Positions 23,012 through 36,432 of a stretch of DNA of 64,000 nucleotides are shown here, piece by piece. The DNA is from Heterostelium multicystogenum. Its lineage: Eukaryota; Evosea; Eumycetozoa; Acytosteliales; Acytosteliaceae. The notes beneath the pieces were generated by a model. That model was not told the origin of the DNA and ran no database searches. It saw nothing but the letters and a program-made list of their open reading frames with translations. The first letter of the stretch is position 1, and each line of letters opens with the position of its first letter. The stretch covers positions 1 to 64,000 of the forward strand of contig RCNN01000146.1 in NCBI GenBank assembly GCA_003667245.1, given 5' to 3'. The position numbers and the translations under genes are program-made.

Positions 23012-24020
23012 TTTTATAACTTTCTTTCAAGGGTGCCTGAAGTTTATAAAATAATCACACCAATCAAATCAACGCAAGTGATTATTACAAATGCCAACTA
23101 CCAACCCCCATCTAATCTCTATAATTATATAACTCATGGTTAAGCTAATGTTTATATTAAATATTGGTGATAAAGGTATTATCCCACTTTTAATGGAATG
23201 GAAGAGTGTCAATAAATCAAAAGTTACTTTGAATAATCCAGCTATTTTTTAGAAGAAACTGGGAGATCCTAGGCGAGGTATAGATCAATTTTCTTTGTAA
23301 ATGTTTAGATCTATTAGCATTTGGTACATCTCTTAAGTTAAATATTGACCTGTCGAATACTTTAACAAATGTTATTCATAGGAATTTAAATTACTTCCTT
23401 TTTTTTCTTGGTGTGTTTTAAGATTTAAACTAAGAATCACTCGGTCTGTATTTGGATTGGCCCCGAACACAGTTAAATAGGAATGGGATCAATCTACTCT
23501 GATTAACTTAATTTATAACAAACAACTTTAATGAGTTGGGTACAGGACCAATCAAATAGTTTGCAAAAATTGTCAAAATGTCAACACCAACCTTTGGTGG
23601 TAATAAAACAAAACACACCCACACATTCGACCAATCGATTGAATACATCAATCTTATTTTTGAGTGAAACAAACACTACCAACACCATCAAAGTTAAAAA
23701 TATATAATTTATTTAACCATATATTCAATTATTAGTATTATTATTATTACCACCATCAATCTTACTCTAAAGTGTTTATATGATGTTGGTTTGATTGATT
23801 GATGATGGTAATTTATTTAATTTAACACACACAGTTTTATTCTATTTCAATTGATTTGAATTTAATTTGAATTAAACAATTGTCTGTTCTCAATGTAACT
23901 CCTATTAAAGTCTGTTAGATTAAACTATCATCAAATTATTTAAAGATAAATAGATAGATAGTAATATAATTATTATATTAAAACCTTATACCAATAATAA
24001 TATTTATAAACACATAAAAA
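23012..24020. other. 1.0-kb gene-free AT-rich region
   Basis: This is the space between methyltransferase and fucosidase. I see no gene, RNA or repeat; the last 200 bp are a very AT-rich promoter-like leader. Confidence 0.5.
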
Positions 24021-25863
24021 ATGAGGAAAATATTATTTCTATTATTATTGATAACGATTGTTGTGATATGCAATTCACAAAGCTATCAACCTAACTGGCC
24101 AAGTATAAATAGTAGACCATTGCCAAGTTGGGTAAGTTTCCAAATTGGAATTCTAATATATAATTCGATTTGATATTTGGAACTTAAAATTAACACTGAC
24201 ATTTGAATAAATAAATAAAAATATAGTATGATCAATCTAAATTCGGTATATTCATTCATTGGTAAGATCCGCTAGTAGTAATTGTTTCTTCGATCTATCT
24301 ATTAACTGCTACATGACTTTCATCTTTAAAATATAATAGGGGTGTATATAGTGTTCCTGCTTTTGCTACTTCAGTGTTCCCATCTGCAGAATGGTATTGG
24401 TATTCTTTGACTTATCCAAAGGACACAGATGGAGGTGCAACTCAGGCATACCACAATAAGACATTTGGCCCCGATTTCACATATCAAGTAAGCAGTTTAC
24501 TATACCTTTAATGTCACAGAGAAAATTACTAATTTAACCACAATGTCTATAGCAATTTGCACCAATGTTTAGAGCAGATCTGTTCGATCCACAACAATGG
24601 GCAGCTATTTTCAAGGCCTCCGGTGCAAAATATGTAGTATTCACCAGCAAGCATCATGAGGGATTCACCAATTGGAAATCCGAACAATCATGGTCATGGA
24701 ACAGTGTTGATGAAGGACCACACAGAGATTTGGTCGGTGACTTGACTGCCGCTGTTAAATATGCAGGTTTGCATATGGGACTATATCATTCATTGTTTGG
24801 TAATTATTGATGATTATTATTTACAGAGATGATTGTATTCTAATTTTATAACTATTATTATTATTAATAGAATGGTTTAATCCAATCTACTTGAATGATA
24901 AGGCCTCTGGTTCTCCACCCACTGAGCAACACTATGTAGATGAAGTGCTTTTACCACAACTAGTCGATATTGTCACAAAATATGAACCAGATATAAGTAT
25001 GTTAAATGTATTTAGACCTCTAATATTAGTTAATCACTAACTTTAATTGGCAACACTTTAGTTTGGGCCGATGGTGATTGGGAACAAACTTCCGCTTACT
25101 GGGACTCCACAGCATTCCTTTCGTGGTTGTATACTAATAGCTCTGTTAAAAATACAGTCGTAACAAATGATCGTTGGGGAAGTGACTGTAGATCAAAGAA
25201 CGGTGGATATTGGACACCCTATGACAGATTCAACCCAGGTAAACTAATTGGTCATAAATGGGAGAACTGTTATACTATTGGTACCAGTAAGTAGTAGCTT
25301 TAGCAATTGCTTAGGATGATAAAAGGCCAAAGCTAACTGTTGATATTATAGGTTGGGGATACAACGAGAACGAACCATTGGTTGAGTATCAATCCACCAC
25401 CCAGTTGTTACAGGCGTTGGTGTCGACAGTCAGTTGTGGAGGTAACTTCTTGTTGGATGTTGGACCAACTGCAGATGGTGTCATTCCAATCGTGATGCAA
25501 GAGCGTCTCGTCGAGATTGGTGAATGGTTGGGTGTGAACGGTGAGGCTATCTACGACAGTACCTACTGGCGTGTACAAAATGATACCACTGATGAGCTGA
25601 TCTGGTACACCACCAACACCCAGTCTGGCTATGTCTATGCACTTTCATTCGCATGGCCCGACTCTGGAGTACTCACCCTCAACGCACCAATTGCATCGGC
25701 ATCGGCCACTATCGAACTTCTCGGTCCAAACAACAACTCAATCTTGTGTGCATGGAATTCACTCAACAACGGTCAAGGAATCAACATCAAGCTTCCATCC
25801 TTGACACCCGGACAAACCCCACCATTTGGCATCTACACATTCAGAATGAACAACGTCAAATAA
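24021..25863 (+). CDS. alfA: Secreted/lysosomal alpha-L-fucosidase (GH29)
   Basis: This enzyme removes alpha-L-fucose from glycoconjugates, probably in lysosomes or outside the cell. Seven exons (24021-24131, 24227-24261, 24340-24487, 24553-24799, 24871-24996, 25062-25286, 25352-25863) join without any shift into 467 residues. The first residues, [20 protein letters not shown], form a signal peptide. GH29 hallmarks follow: [49 protein letters not shown] (the Asp of ADG is the expected catalytic nucleophile), and [18 protein letters not shown] beta-rich C-terminal domain ends in TFRMNNVK. Several Asn-X-Ser/Thr sites fit a glycosylated enzyme. All six introns are 65-95 bp with GT-AG ends. Confidence 0.92.
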
Positions 25864-26117
25864 GCAACCACCAACCATATGATATCACAGCAAACAAGTC
25901 AAGTCCACACACTCATTTAAAACTCACATTTGCATTCAAATAAATATCTTAAAATTAAAAATTTATAAAGTAGTGTTTGTTGTTGGATTGCTAATGATGT
26001 TCAACACCAACATCTTAATTAAATCCCAAACAATTTGAAATTTTAACTTTCATTTTTTTTTTTTGTCAATCTTTCTTTAGATTCTGTACTTATTATATAC
26101 ATATAAATATATATAAA

Positions 26118-26510
26118 ATGGCCACCACCAATACTGTTCCAATTGTAAATCAAGCTATCTATGAAGTAACAGCTGTTGTCAACAAGGCTTCTGTTGCAAA
26201 GTGGGAGCAATACATTCAGAAACACGTTGCTGAGATTGTAGCTTTGGAGAATGGTACTCTTTTCACAAAGGGTATCATCCATAAATTGATTCCAACAGGT
26301 GATTCTGACAATGAAGAATATGTAATTCAATACTACTTGGTTAAACTAGAAGCACTCGACACCTATGTTAAAGTACATGCACCACGCCTTCGTGAAGAAG
26401 CAATCCAAATCTTTGCCAATGACGGACTCAAGACTACACGTCGTGTCTATCAAGTTCAACACGAAATCCAATCAATTCCACAAACTAAAGAATTTGGTTA
26501 TGTATTCTAA
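26118..26510 (+). CDS. DUF4286 (dimeric alpha-beta barrel) small protein
   Basis: A single-exon 130-residue protein starts ATG GCC ACC in an AT-rich leader. It has AIYEVTAVVNKASVAKWEQYIQKHVAEIVAL (split over positions 14-44), matching DUF4286 proteins, in which a beta strand is followed by a helix ending in HIxExL. Next come EEYVIQYYLVKLEALDTYVKVHAPRLREEAI (about 72-102) and a C-terminal RRVYQVQHEI strand, as expected for a ferredoxin-like or dimeric barrel fold. No catalytic residues are evident and the function is unknown. It has no introns, unlike most neighbours. Polypurine (A11) follows the stop. Confidence 0.65.
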   Translation: MATTNTVPIVNQAIYEVTAVVNKASVAKWEQYIQKHVAEIVALENGTLFTKGIIHKLIPTGDSDNEEYVIQYYLVKLEALDTYVKVHAPRLREEAIQIFANDGLKTTRRVYQVQHEIQSIPQTKEFGYVF

Positions 26511-26761
26511 ACAAAAACAAAAAAAAAAAAAACTAACAAAATGAACCCAACATATAATATAATAATATTCATTCATTTATAAATAAACACTACTTCATTT
26601 CAAAATAAAATAAATAATCATGAAACCAAAGATTATTTTGATCAATTAATTAATGAATTTAATTTAAAGTTTTTTACATTTTTGGAAGTTGCAAACACTT
26701 TTGATCAATCAAAATTAAGTAATACACTAGTTTAAATTAGAATAATAATATAAATATATAA

Positions 26762-29755
26762 ATGACAGAAATAATTAAATCACCTTGTGATAAAAGAGAA
26801 TATAAAAGTTTAAAATTAGATAATGGATTGTCTGTGATTTTGATCCGTGATGCCGATGAGGAGACTTGTGCTGCATCTCTGGGAGTCAGAGTAGGATCGC
26901 TGAGTGATCCCGACGAACACTTGGGTTTGGCACATTTTCTTGAGCACATGCTCTTCCTGGGCACTGAGAAGTTTCCAGTTGAAAAGGAGTTTATGACGTT
27001 TATTCAGCAGAACGGTGGCCAATACAATGCTGAAACGCATCCTGACAAGACTGTCTACTACTTTAGCGCGCACCAGCAGCACCTTGAGCAGGCACTTGAC
27101 CGCTTTTCTTCGTTCTTTATTGCTCCTCTCTTCACACAGGATGCCACCAGTCGTGAGGTGAATGCAGTCCACTCTGAGTACTTGATGAATATCCAGAATG
27201 AAGTCGGGCACATGATTTTGGCGAATCAAGTATCTTACGCAGACCATCCTTTGTCGAGGTTCAGAATTGGATCGCTTGACACCCTTAACAAGCCAGATCT
27301 CTACAAAAGAATGGTCGAGTTTTACCACAAGTACTACTCTGCCAACTTGATGAACTTGGTCATTCTGGGTCCTCAGTCACTGGAGTCCATGGAGGCATTG
27401 GCCAAGCTCTACTTTTCACCCATAAAGAACAACAATGTAGAGCCCCCAACTTTTGGTGAGCTTTCCATTTCCGAGCAAGCAAAGACCTACTTGATTCCAA
27501 TGAGCGACCAACACCGTCTCCTCATCACATGGGTCATTCCAAAGAGTTTGGCGAGAAACACAAGAGGCAAATACAAGCAAAACAATATCGATTTTGTGTC
27601 GCGAATCATTGGACATGAGGCAAAAGGCTCATTGCTATCATATTTCCAATCACAGGGATATGTCTATTCACTTGCATCATTCGACTTGAAGACCACACAT
27701 GATATTGAAGAATTCCATATACTGATGGAGCTGTCTGACAAGGGATTGGCAAACTATGACACCATCATTGGACAGGTCAACAATTACATCGAGATGATGA
27801 AGCACTCAGACGTTGCATTCCAACATGAAGAGAAGCAATACATTACCAAATCGACTTGGGACACCTTGCAGAAAGAAAAAAGCAATCGTAACTGCCTATA
27901 ATATTGCTCTGAATCGTTGCAATCCAGCCATTGAGGTAGCTGACATTCTCAAATTCTCGTATATGCACGAAGCTACTTTTGATAAGAACAGTTATTTAGA
28001 GTTATTAAATTGTCTCACACTTGAGGGTATGATGTAAGTAACAACAAGCCAAGCAGGATCTACTATTACTCATCAGCTAATGCCTAACTAACTGGAATTG
28101 AAGTATAAACATATCATCGAAATCATTTTTAGATAAGGTGGACTCCAAGCACACCTTTTTTGGATATCAGTATGCACGTGAGAAGGTCGAGAAAGAGGAA
28201 TTGGACAAGTGGAGAGCAGTCCCAATGAGCTCAAGCTTGTTTGTTCCAATCAGAAATCCCTATACTCCAGAGAACTTTGATATTAAGACTGAACAAACCA
28301 ACACTGTCCATCCCATCGAAAAGATATTTGATGAGCAGGGCATTGTTGTACACTATTCACCCGATCAGCAGTTCAACACACCAAAGGCATTCTACAGCTT
28401 CACATTGCTTTCATCGCTAAGTACTGCACGTCAATACACAATGATGTATTTGCTCAAGTATGCTCTGAACTACTTACTCAACGAGGACATTCTCTACTAT
28501 GCAAACATGAACAATCCTCTCGATATTCTGGCACTGAAAATCAATCTTGGCACTGTCAGCTACAAGATCTCGGGATTCAATGATAAGTTGGATCGAATGA
28601 GCAACGATATCCTGAGCAAGTTGGCTGCATTTGAGCTGTCAGAGTTTCAGTTTGAATTGGCAGTCAATCAGGCTACTATGAAGCTGATGACCTATTTCTA
28701 TCAGGAGCCACGTGAGCAGGTTCTCAATCACATACGTCCATTCATGAGCAGCCTCGTCTTTGAGGTCGACGAAGAAATAGCAATCCTCGCAGACATCAAA
28801 TACCAAGAGTTTGTCGACTTTATTCGTAATTGGGTCAAGACAATGCACATCAAGTGTCTTGTCACTGGAAATATTACACGTGATGAAGTGGACCGTTTTG
28901 CTAAGAATATACCCAGCCTCGTACCCGATCGTAGTCCGATGCCAAAGAGCGACCTTGTGTATCCACGTAGAACTCAACTCCAGCCAGGAAAGCGATACCA
29001 TTTCCGTAAGAGTGTCGTCGATCCTGAGCAAGAGAACTCAATGTGTACCATCTTCTTCCAGGTTGGCTCCGGCTCCATTGAGCTCTACTCACTGGGTTTC
29101 CTCTACAACAAGATAGTCCATACCTGTTTCTTTGATGAACTGCGTACCAAACAGCAATTGGGATACTACGTCGCCAGCTATGCAGACGTTGGTTTGGCCT
29201 CACTTCAACTCCGTGTCGAGGTGATGTCTGGTATCAAAGATCCAGAGTATCTTTTAGAGCGCATCGAGGAGTACATCGCCAATGGACTCCAAGAAACCTT
29301 GAAATCACTGAGTGAGTCTGATCTTGCACAGTATATCAAATCAGTGCAAGAGACCCTTCTTCACAGAAAGCCCAACAACAGCCACCAAGGTGAAGAGTTT
29401 GTTGATTTGGTCAATTTGTTTGAAGACGTCAAAGATTTTAGTAAGTTAAACAATCTCATACTCAAATCAGCCGTTGATCAATTATTATTAATATATATTT
29501 GTATTCACTATTTATCCTGTAGGACAAAAACAAGTTGAATACCTATCAACTGTTACAAAGAATGATGTTTTGGCATTCTTTGAGCAATATGTATTGAACA
29601 AAGAAACAAGAAAGATGGCTATTGCCCAGCTCTATGGTCGTAAGCACAAGATGAATCCACTGAACGATCCCAATGCAATCGATGTCACTGAAAGTGCCAG
29701 TGAGTTCAAATCAAAGATGAACTTCCTTCCTCCATTTTGTCTTTCAAATAAATAA
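26762..29755 (+). CDS. ide: Insulin-degrading enzyme (M16A zinc metallopeptidase)
   Basis: This M16 family peptidase cleaves small amyloid-prone peptides in a closed chamber. The inverted zinc motif HFLEHMLFLGT lies at 26933, and the third ligand region NAVHSEYLMN is about 75 residues later. Other family blocks are SDPDEHLGLAH, NGGQYNAETHPDKTVYYF, RFRIGSLDTLNKPDL, LITWVIPKSL and, in the second half, FFDELRTKQQLGYYVAS. Introns are at 28034-28103 (joining LTLEGMI to INISSKSFLDK) and 29441-29522. Two one-base shifts are seen: the A6 run at 27876-27881 and A5 at 29524-29528. Each removes cleanly by dropping one A. The product is about 950 residues, normal for the family. There is no signal peptide, so it is cytosolic. 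Confidence 0.9.
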
Positions 29756-30423
29756 TCTCTAATAACTCACACAGTAGTCATCTACATGTATACATATATA
29801 AATATTAAATTACATTATCAAATCAGATCAAACTACTAATAATTTTCATTTCCAAGAATACATCTTCATTCATTCATATGCAATACTAGATTATGTATTT
29901 ATAATTTAATTTAAAAATAATTTAAATTTATATTTTGATGATTATAAAAAAAACGACAAATGTTCGTTAAATTTACGTATTCAAATTTATAAGTCATAAC
30001 CTATTTTGATTCGTTTTGTTTAGTTTTGTTAAACTTCTTCTTTTAATAAATATTAACAACCACACTTGGTCATTCAGACAGTCATTTGACATTCATTCAG
30101 TCATAGTCAGTCAGTCATTCAGTCTTTAGTAACAAAAGGAATAGAATAGTGGGTTGTGTTTGTTTTATCATTGTCATCAAATAAATTTGAAATACACATC
30201 GATAAATATAGATACTACTTACACCACACTATATAATCTATATACGCTACTACTATAACCAAGTTTAGTTGATTAAATTTAAACATAAAAGTAGATTTAT
30301 TAAATAATATATCTAAATCATCATCATTTTTAGATATAAATCATAAATATATATTTATTTTTCATATATAATATACAATTACCTTAAATAACATTACTAC
30401 TACATAAATATATATATATAACA
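29756..30423. other. Intergenic, AT-rich, with CATT/CAGT simple repeats
   Basis: A degenerate CATTCAGTCAGT tract lies at about 30070-30125, in the leader of the helicase gene. Nothing else is seen. Confidence 0.5.
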
Positions 30424-32318
30424 ATGTTATCATTTTTAAATAGATCTCTTTCTGCAAAGGTAAATTTAATTGATATTGATGCGATGGCGATCAAGTTTGA
30501 TCTAACATAGTTTGTGTGATACGATTGTAGAATCTGACATTGGTGAATCAATCTGTTGTTGGAATCAGATCATTTGGTGCTTCATCTTTCAATTTACAAC
30601 AATACCAACAATCAGGTGGAAATCAAAGATTTGGTCAAGGTGGATATAGACAATCATATAACAACAATAACTTTAATAACTACAACAACAATAATAATAA
30701 TAACTTTAATAATGGAGGTAGAAGCTTCCGTCCATCTTTTAAGAGAAATCAAGAAAATGAGAATAGTAACAATGGATCACAATCTTTTGAATTGATTGAA
30801 GGTAGACCACAGAGACAGCAGTCGGAATTCGCTATGCCATCGGAGAAAGTCGATTGGACATTGGAAAACATGCAACCGATCGTCAAGGATATTTATAAGC
30901 CAAATCCAAAGGTGTCGCAAATGACACCAGAGGAAGTCGATAATTTCTTGAAAGAGCACAATGTCTCTGTTCGTTCAAAGGATACACCTGCACCCAACCC
31001 AGTGTTGGCTTTTGAGGATATGTCATTCGCCCAACCCATCACCAATTTGCTCAAAGTCAACTACGAAAAGCCAACCCCAATCCAATCGATCGGTTGGCCA
31101 GTTGCTTTGTCCGGTCGTGACATGATCGGTATCTCACAGACCGGTTCAGGTAAGACCATTTCATTCTTCTTGCCAGCCATTCAACATATCCTCTCCCAAC
31201 CACGTCAGACCGGTCCCTACCTCGGACCTCAGGTGCTTATCATTGCACCAACTCGTGAGCTTTCCGTACAGATTTCACACGAAGCACAACCATACCTCAG
31301 AGCCGCCCGTTTGAACTCCGTCGTCATGTTTGGAGGTGAATCAAAGTCACATCAAATCCGTGACATGAAGCGTTGCCCACAAGTTGTTATTGGAACTCCA
31401 GGACGTATCATCGATATCATGAAGGATGGTTTCTTGAGCTTGAAGCGTGTTTCATTCTTTGTTTTGGATGAGGCCGATCGTATGTTGGAGATGGGTTTCG
31501 AAGACCAGATCCGTGCTATCTTTGAGAATATTAGACCAGACCGTCAAGTACTCTACTGGACAGCAACCTGGCCACGTAAGGTTCAGACCTTGGCCCACGA
31601 ATTCATTGTCGACCCAATCAAGGTCCAAGTTGGTTCAACTGAGTTGACTGCTAACCCCAACATCAAGCAGAATTTCATTGTCGTAGACTCTGAGAAGGAC
31701 AAGGTCAATGCCCTCGTCGATACTCTTGAGAAGATTTTCAACGTTCGTCCAGAGGCTAAGGTCATCATCTTCACCATGACCAAGGGCGGTGCTGACAAGC
31801 TTTCAGAACACATCAGACAGATTGGAAATGCACGTATCGAATCGATTCACGGAGACAAACAGCAATCAAAGCGTATCGCCATCATCAATGGATTCAAGAA
31901 CAACTTTATCGATATCCTCGTCGCCACCGATGTTGCATCACGTGGACTCGACATTAGAACCATCACAGACGTTATCAACTTTTCAATGCCAACACAAATC
32001 GAATCATACGTTCACCGTATCGGACGTACCGCTCGTGCCGGTGCAACTGGAGAATCACACACCATCATTTCAAAGTCATCAATTAACGACATCAACCTGA
32101 TTCCAGATCTCATCGAACTTATGACTGGAGCCAACCAAGAAATACCACCAGCAATTCAAGCACTCGCACCAAAGAAACAATACAACAACAACAGCAACAA
32201 TAACTTCCGTAGAGGTGGTTACAACAATAACAACAACAGAGGAGGATATAACAATAACTTTAGAAACAAGAATAGTCAAAGAAATGGACCAGTTACTTTT
32301 AGAAAGAGAGCTGAATAA
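30424..32318 (+). CDS. DEAD-box RNA helicase (DDX5/p68-like) with mitochondrial-type presequence
   Basis: ATP-dependent RNA helicase of 607 residues. Exon 1 (30424-30459) encodes MLSFLNRSLSAK. The intron at 30460-30530 joins in phase to NLTLVNQSVVGIRSFGASSFN. This basic, Ser/Leu-rich, acid-free head looks like a mitochondrial targeting sequence. After a Gly/Asn-rich linker come all helicase motifs: Q motif (KPTPIQSIGWP), SQTGSGKT, PTRELSVQ, GTPGRIID, VLDEADRMLEMGF, TAT (motif III, SAT in most), GDKQQ, DVASRGLD and HRIGRTARAG. The C-terminus is an RGG/Asn repeat. The core is closest in pattern to p68/Dbp2 proteins, which are usually nuclear. The frame is clean throughout. The presequence call is by eye and could be an N-terminal oddity. 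Confidence 0.88.
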
Positions 32319-32700
32319 GTTTATTTATCATAATAGTTATCTGTTTATAATTTATATTATTATATCACAACCAACAACCAGTCAACTAACCAATGATTAT
32401 TGGTAGCCTACTCTAAATATTCACCAATTTGTTTAACAATAAATTTAAACAAAACTTAATAATTCTTTTATTACAACAATCTTTAGACTAGTTTAAATCT
32501 CAATGCTTATGTTTTATTTCGCCTAGGAGACAAGGAGCTCGACTACTCATTATCTTGAATTATTTGATTGAGATTCAAAGAAAATTTGAAACTTTTAATT
32601 TAAATCTTTACTTACCAAGTTGACTGAGAACAACTAGCAGATATAGTAACTATATAGTTCCTATAGTATAGTATAGTAGTTGGTTTAGTTTAAATCAACC
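32319..32700. other. Intergenic, AT-rich
   Basis: Short gap between the helicase stop and the AP-4 beta start. A TATAGTATAGTATAG tract lies near 32663. No other feature. Confidence 0.5.
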
Positions 32701-35510
32701 ATGTCAAATACACCTTATCAACAACATACATCTGCTTCTGTAAATGATCATAGAATTGATATTAGTGGCAGAAGAAATATAGTCAACAAAGACACCAGTA
32801 ATATTAATAGTAATAGTAATAATAATAATAATAATAGTAGTAGCAGTAGTAGTAACTACTTTTCTGATTTAAAGAAAGGTGAATTTGCAGAGTTAAGAAA
32901 TCTATTAAAGAATGCATCCAATGAAAGAGATATAGAGAAGATAAGATCTTCATTGCAACGTATTATTAATTATATGACTATGGGCATGGATGTTTCTGCT
33001 TTGTTTCCTGATGTCATCATGGTTGTCAACTCAACCGATCTTATCATCAAGAAACTTGTCTACCTCTATATATGTCACTATGCTGAAGATAATGATACTC
33101 TACTTTTGTTAGTTATAAATACTCTATGTGTAAGATGAAGATTATAATCCTATAATACAGGTCCTTAAACTTATTATAATGGTGTTTTGATTGTTATAGT
33201 TAGATTTCCAAGATTCAAATCCAATGGTTAGAGGATTGGCTTTAAGAAGCTTGTGTTCTTTAGAGTATGTGTACATTGATAGCTGCAATATCTTGCTGTA
33301 TTATGGTGAACAAGTGTATTAATTTGTATCAATCTAATCCAATGCAATACAAGCTCACAGACTACTTTTGAGTACTCGTTCAAGGGTGTGATGAAGTCGC
33401 TTGGTGACCCATCGGCCTATGTCAGAAAGACTGGTCTAATTGGATTAGCAAAACTTTATCGGGCCACTGCTGACGACCAGAGAGATGCTACTTTTGGTGA
33501 TCTGATACCAAAGGTATATGGTATGATAATGGATCAGGATCCCCAAGTCATCGTCAATGCATTGTATACACTCGACGAAATACGACCAAATTGGGATGTG
33601 TCGCAGCAAGTGACTAAACATCTCATGGCTAAATTCAAAGAAGCAAACGAATGGGGACAGACAGCAATTATCAACACAATCCAAAGATACAGCATCGCTA
33701 ATGAAGATGAAGTATTCGACTTTCTTGTAAGTTCGACCATCATACTGAACTAGAGTTGAACACTAATCAACTGTTGTGGAATCTAGAATTTCTTTGACGA
33801 TAAATTAAAGTGTTCCAATAGCTCATTGGTACTGTCCATTGTAAAGCTATTCCTAAAGATTACAGAGAGCGATAGCGATATACACGAGCAGGTGTTCACC
33901 AGACTGAAAGATCCACTCATAACACTTATGGAGAGCAGCAGCTATGAATCATATGAAATAAGCTTTGCAGTTTTGTCGCACATCTATCTAATAATGAGCA
34001 GAGCTCCAACCCTATTTCAAGCGGACTACAGATATTTCTACTGTTTAAACAAGGATCCATTGTATATAAAGTCTCTCAAAGTAAAGATTCTAAAGGACCT
34101 TGTCAGTGAAGCCAATGTAAATGAAATCCTATCGGAACTGAGCGAATATGTATATAGTTATAGCATTTGTAATAGTAGTTGCACCCTTGCCTCGACAAGT
34201 ACTCTCTTAGCAGATAGTAACAACAATCAATTGGATAGCAATAACAGTCTTTCATTATCAAAAGATGTCATCAATGCTATTGTGTCCATTGGATACACAT
34301 CTTCAGTGGAGACTTCAAACCATGTATTGAACATGATGGTTGAGTTTCTTAACTCCGATAGAGTGGATACTGTCGTTGCTTTTTGCTTGATCGCACTTAA
34401 GGACTACCTCCGAGTGTACCCAGAATCGTCTTCCAAGGTGATACCACTGGTCACTTCCAAATTAGATGATTTACACGATCCCGAAGCAATCGAATCATTG
34501 CTCTGGATGATTTCCGAATTCCACGGTGTATTACCAGACCAACAGATTGACCATGTTGTTTATATCATTGAGAAATTCTACGATGACCATTCAACACCCA
34601 CTCGTTTCAAGTCACTCTCTACCAATGTAAAGATTCAACTACTGACGACATGTGTCAGACTTTTTGCAAACAACAAAACAACTGGACAAATCTACCCGGT
34701 CCTACTAAAGATTTTTAAGGCGTGTTCATCTATTGATTGCGATCCAGAGCTTCGAGACCAATGTCTTTTTTACTATAGGATGATACTGTGTGACCTTGAC
34801 AAAGCACTTAAAATCATCAACTCAAAGTCGACCAAAACAGATAATACTTATGTAGAAGATGAAATATTAGAGTATAGAGACAAGATATTCGAAGAATTCA
34901 ATACACTATCAATTATATATGGCAAGCCATCGACATTTTTCACCAAACCATCAGCACCTATCGCACTTATCCTATCTCCCCAATCGTCTTCACCAAATAC
35001 TGAAAATCAACAGACCCAACAAGTTAACAAGCAACGAGATTTACTACTGGAATTCGAAACATCGTCGCAACAGATTACAGATACTTTCACATTAGACTCA
35101 CAATCTGAGATTCAACCAGAGGAATTCCAGGAGCATTGGTTAGCATTTGAAGATGGGTAAGTGATATTGATTTCAATTAACTTCTATTTAATCATATCAT
35201 ATTGATAGTCGATTTCAATTATTGTAGACACAAAATAGATATACAACTCGATAAGCTTATCGATATAAATCAAATGGAGACACTATTATTGAGTAGAGGA
35301 ATAGTATGTCTGGCTTTCGGTAGTGTCGGAGGTGTTACAAAGCTATACTACTATGCAAGAGAGATCGAGGATGGACCTTTGTTTCTCATTGAGATTTTAA
35401 TCAATGAACAATCACTTTTGATGACACTTTGTTTCAAATCAAACAACCAAAAAACGACTCCATACCAAATTGGTTCCATTGTTCCTATCAACCCTTTCGA
35501 AAATGATTAA
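32701..35510 (+). CDS. ap4b1: AP-4 adaptor complex beta subunit
   Basis: AP-4 is a trans-Golgi adaptor that sorts transmembrane cargo without clathrin. Five exons (32701-33129, 33200-33264, 33354-33726, 33787-35156, 35228-35510) join in frame into 839 residues. After a Ser/Asn-rich head, YFSDLKKGEFAELRNLL starts the adaptin trunk. IKKLVYLYICHYAE, NPMVRGLALRSLCSL, DPSAYVRKTGLIGLAKL and DQDPQVIVNALYTLDEI are the adaptin HEAT repeats. ALYTLDEIRPN and the C-terminal block HKIDIQLDKL...MTLCFKSNN follow AP-4 beta and not AP-1/AP-2 beta, which have longer hinges with clathrin boxes. No clathrin-box motif is visible. Exon 3 uses the acceptor at 33353, which gives SLDSQTTFEYSFKGVM. The frame is clean. 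Confidence 0.88.
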
Positions 35511-36432
35511 ATCTATTGGAACTTCAATCCAATGATCATTTGTAATTAAACTTCAACAAGTCTCTTTCATCCCTGTCATCTTTTATTTCGACTATTGAAT
35601 TACCATAAAACCGTATGTATTCTAACTTATGATTGGACTTGATATGTAAATCTCGATCTACCAAAAACCAATAATCAACTCTAGCCTGTCATTACATTGC
35701 CACCACTACATCCTGAATTATTTGTCACAAAACCATCCTTTTATTTTTGTTTTAAGAATTCGGATAAGAGGTGTTTTTCTTTTGACAAAGTCTGATTGGA
35801 TTGGGCGGTGCACACTCAACCAATTTTCAATCAACTACAGTATCCTCTCATTCTTTCCAACAAACTCCACCAAATTTTATTTTTACTTTTTTATTAATAA
35901 CTTAGTGGTTGTTGAGGGAGTTGCTGATGTTTGCTAAACAAAAATGACATCGAAATGGGAGATTTATATAAAAATGGTTGTGATCTAGATTTTGGTGTGA
36001 TTTGATTCTCAAATAACCTCTCATCCTATAGAATTGGTTCATCAAATTGGTTTTGCCTATTAAAGCTTTAGTTAACTACCTCCACCTACATAGGAAATTA
36101 CCAATCGTGTTTCAGTGTGAGTGTTTTACTCACAACAACATCAACAAAACCAACGAATGCGAACATTTTATTTTAGAGATGATGAAAGGAAGGATAGACT
36201 CTCTGGACGATAACAAAAGGCAAGGGAAATATTCTTGACATGTTTGTCTTAAAGACTATATCAATCAATTCTTGGGTTGTTGATACGAGGTTTAGTTTCA
36301 TTGTAAATCTTTAAACTACTATTACTACTACTATTTCTCATTGTAATAATAATAATTATTATTATAATTGTACCATTGTTGTATAACTATTGTATTATAA
36401 AGTTTGTTGGGGCTATTGGCTCGTTGTAGATT
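35511..36432. other. 0.9-kb gene-free region
   Basis: Short frames at 35722-35937 and 36047-36238 have no recognisable motif. The last 150 bp are AT-rich (ATT/TAT) and probably the flippase leader. Confidence 0.5.
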
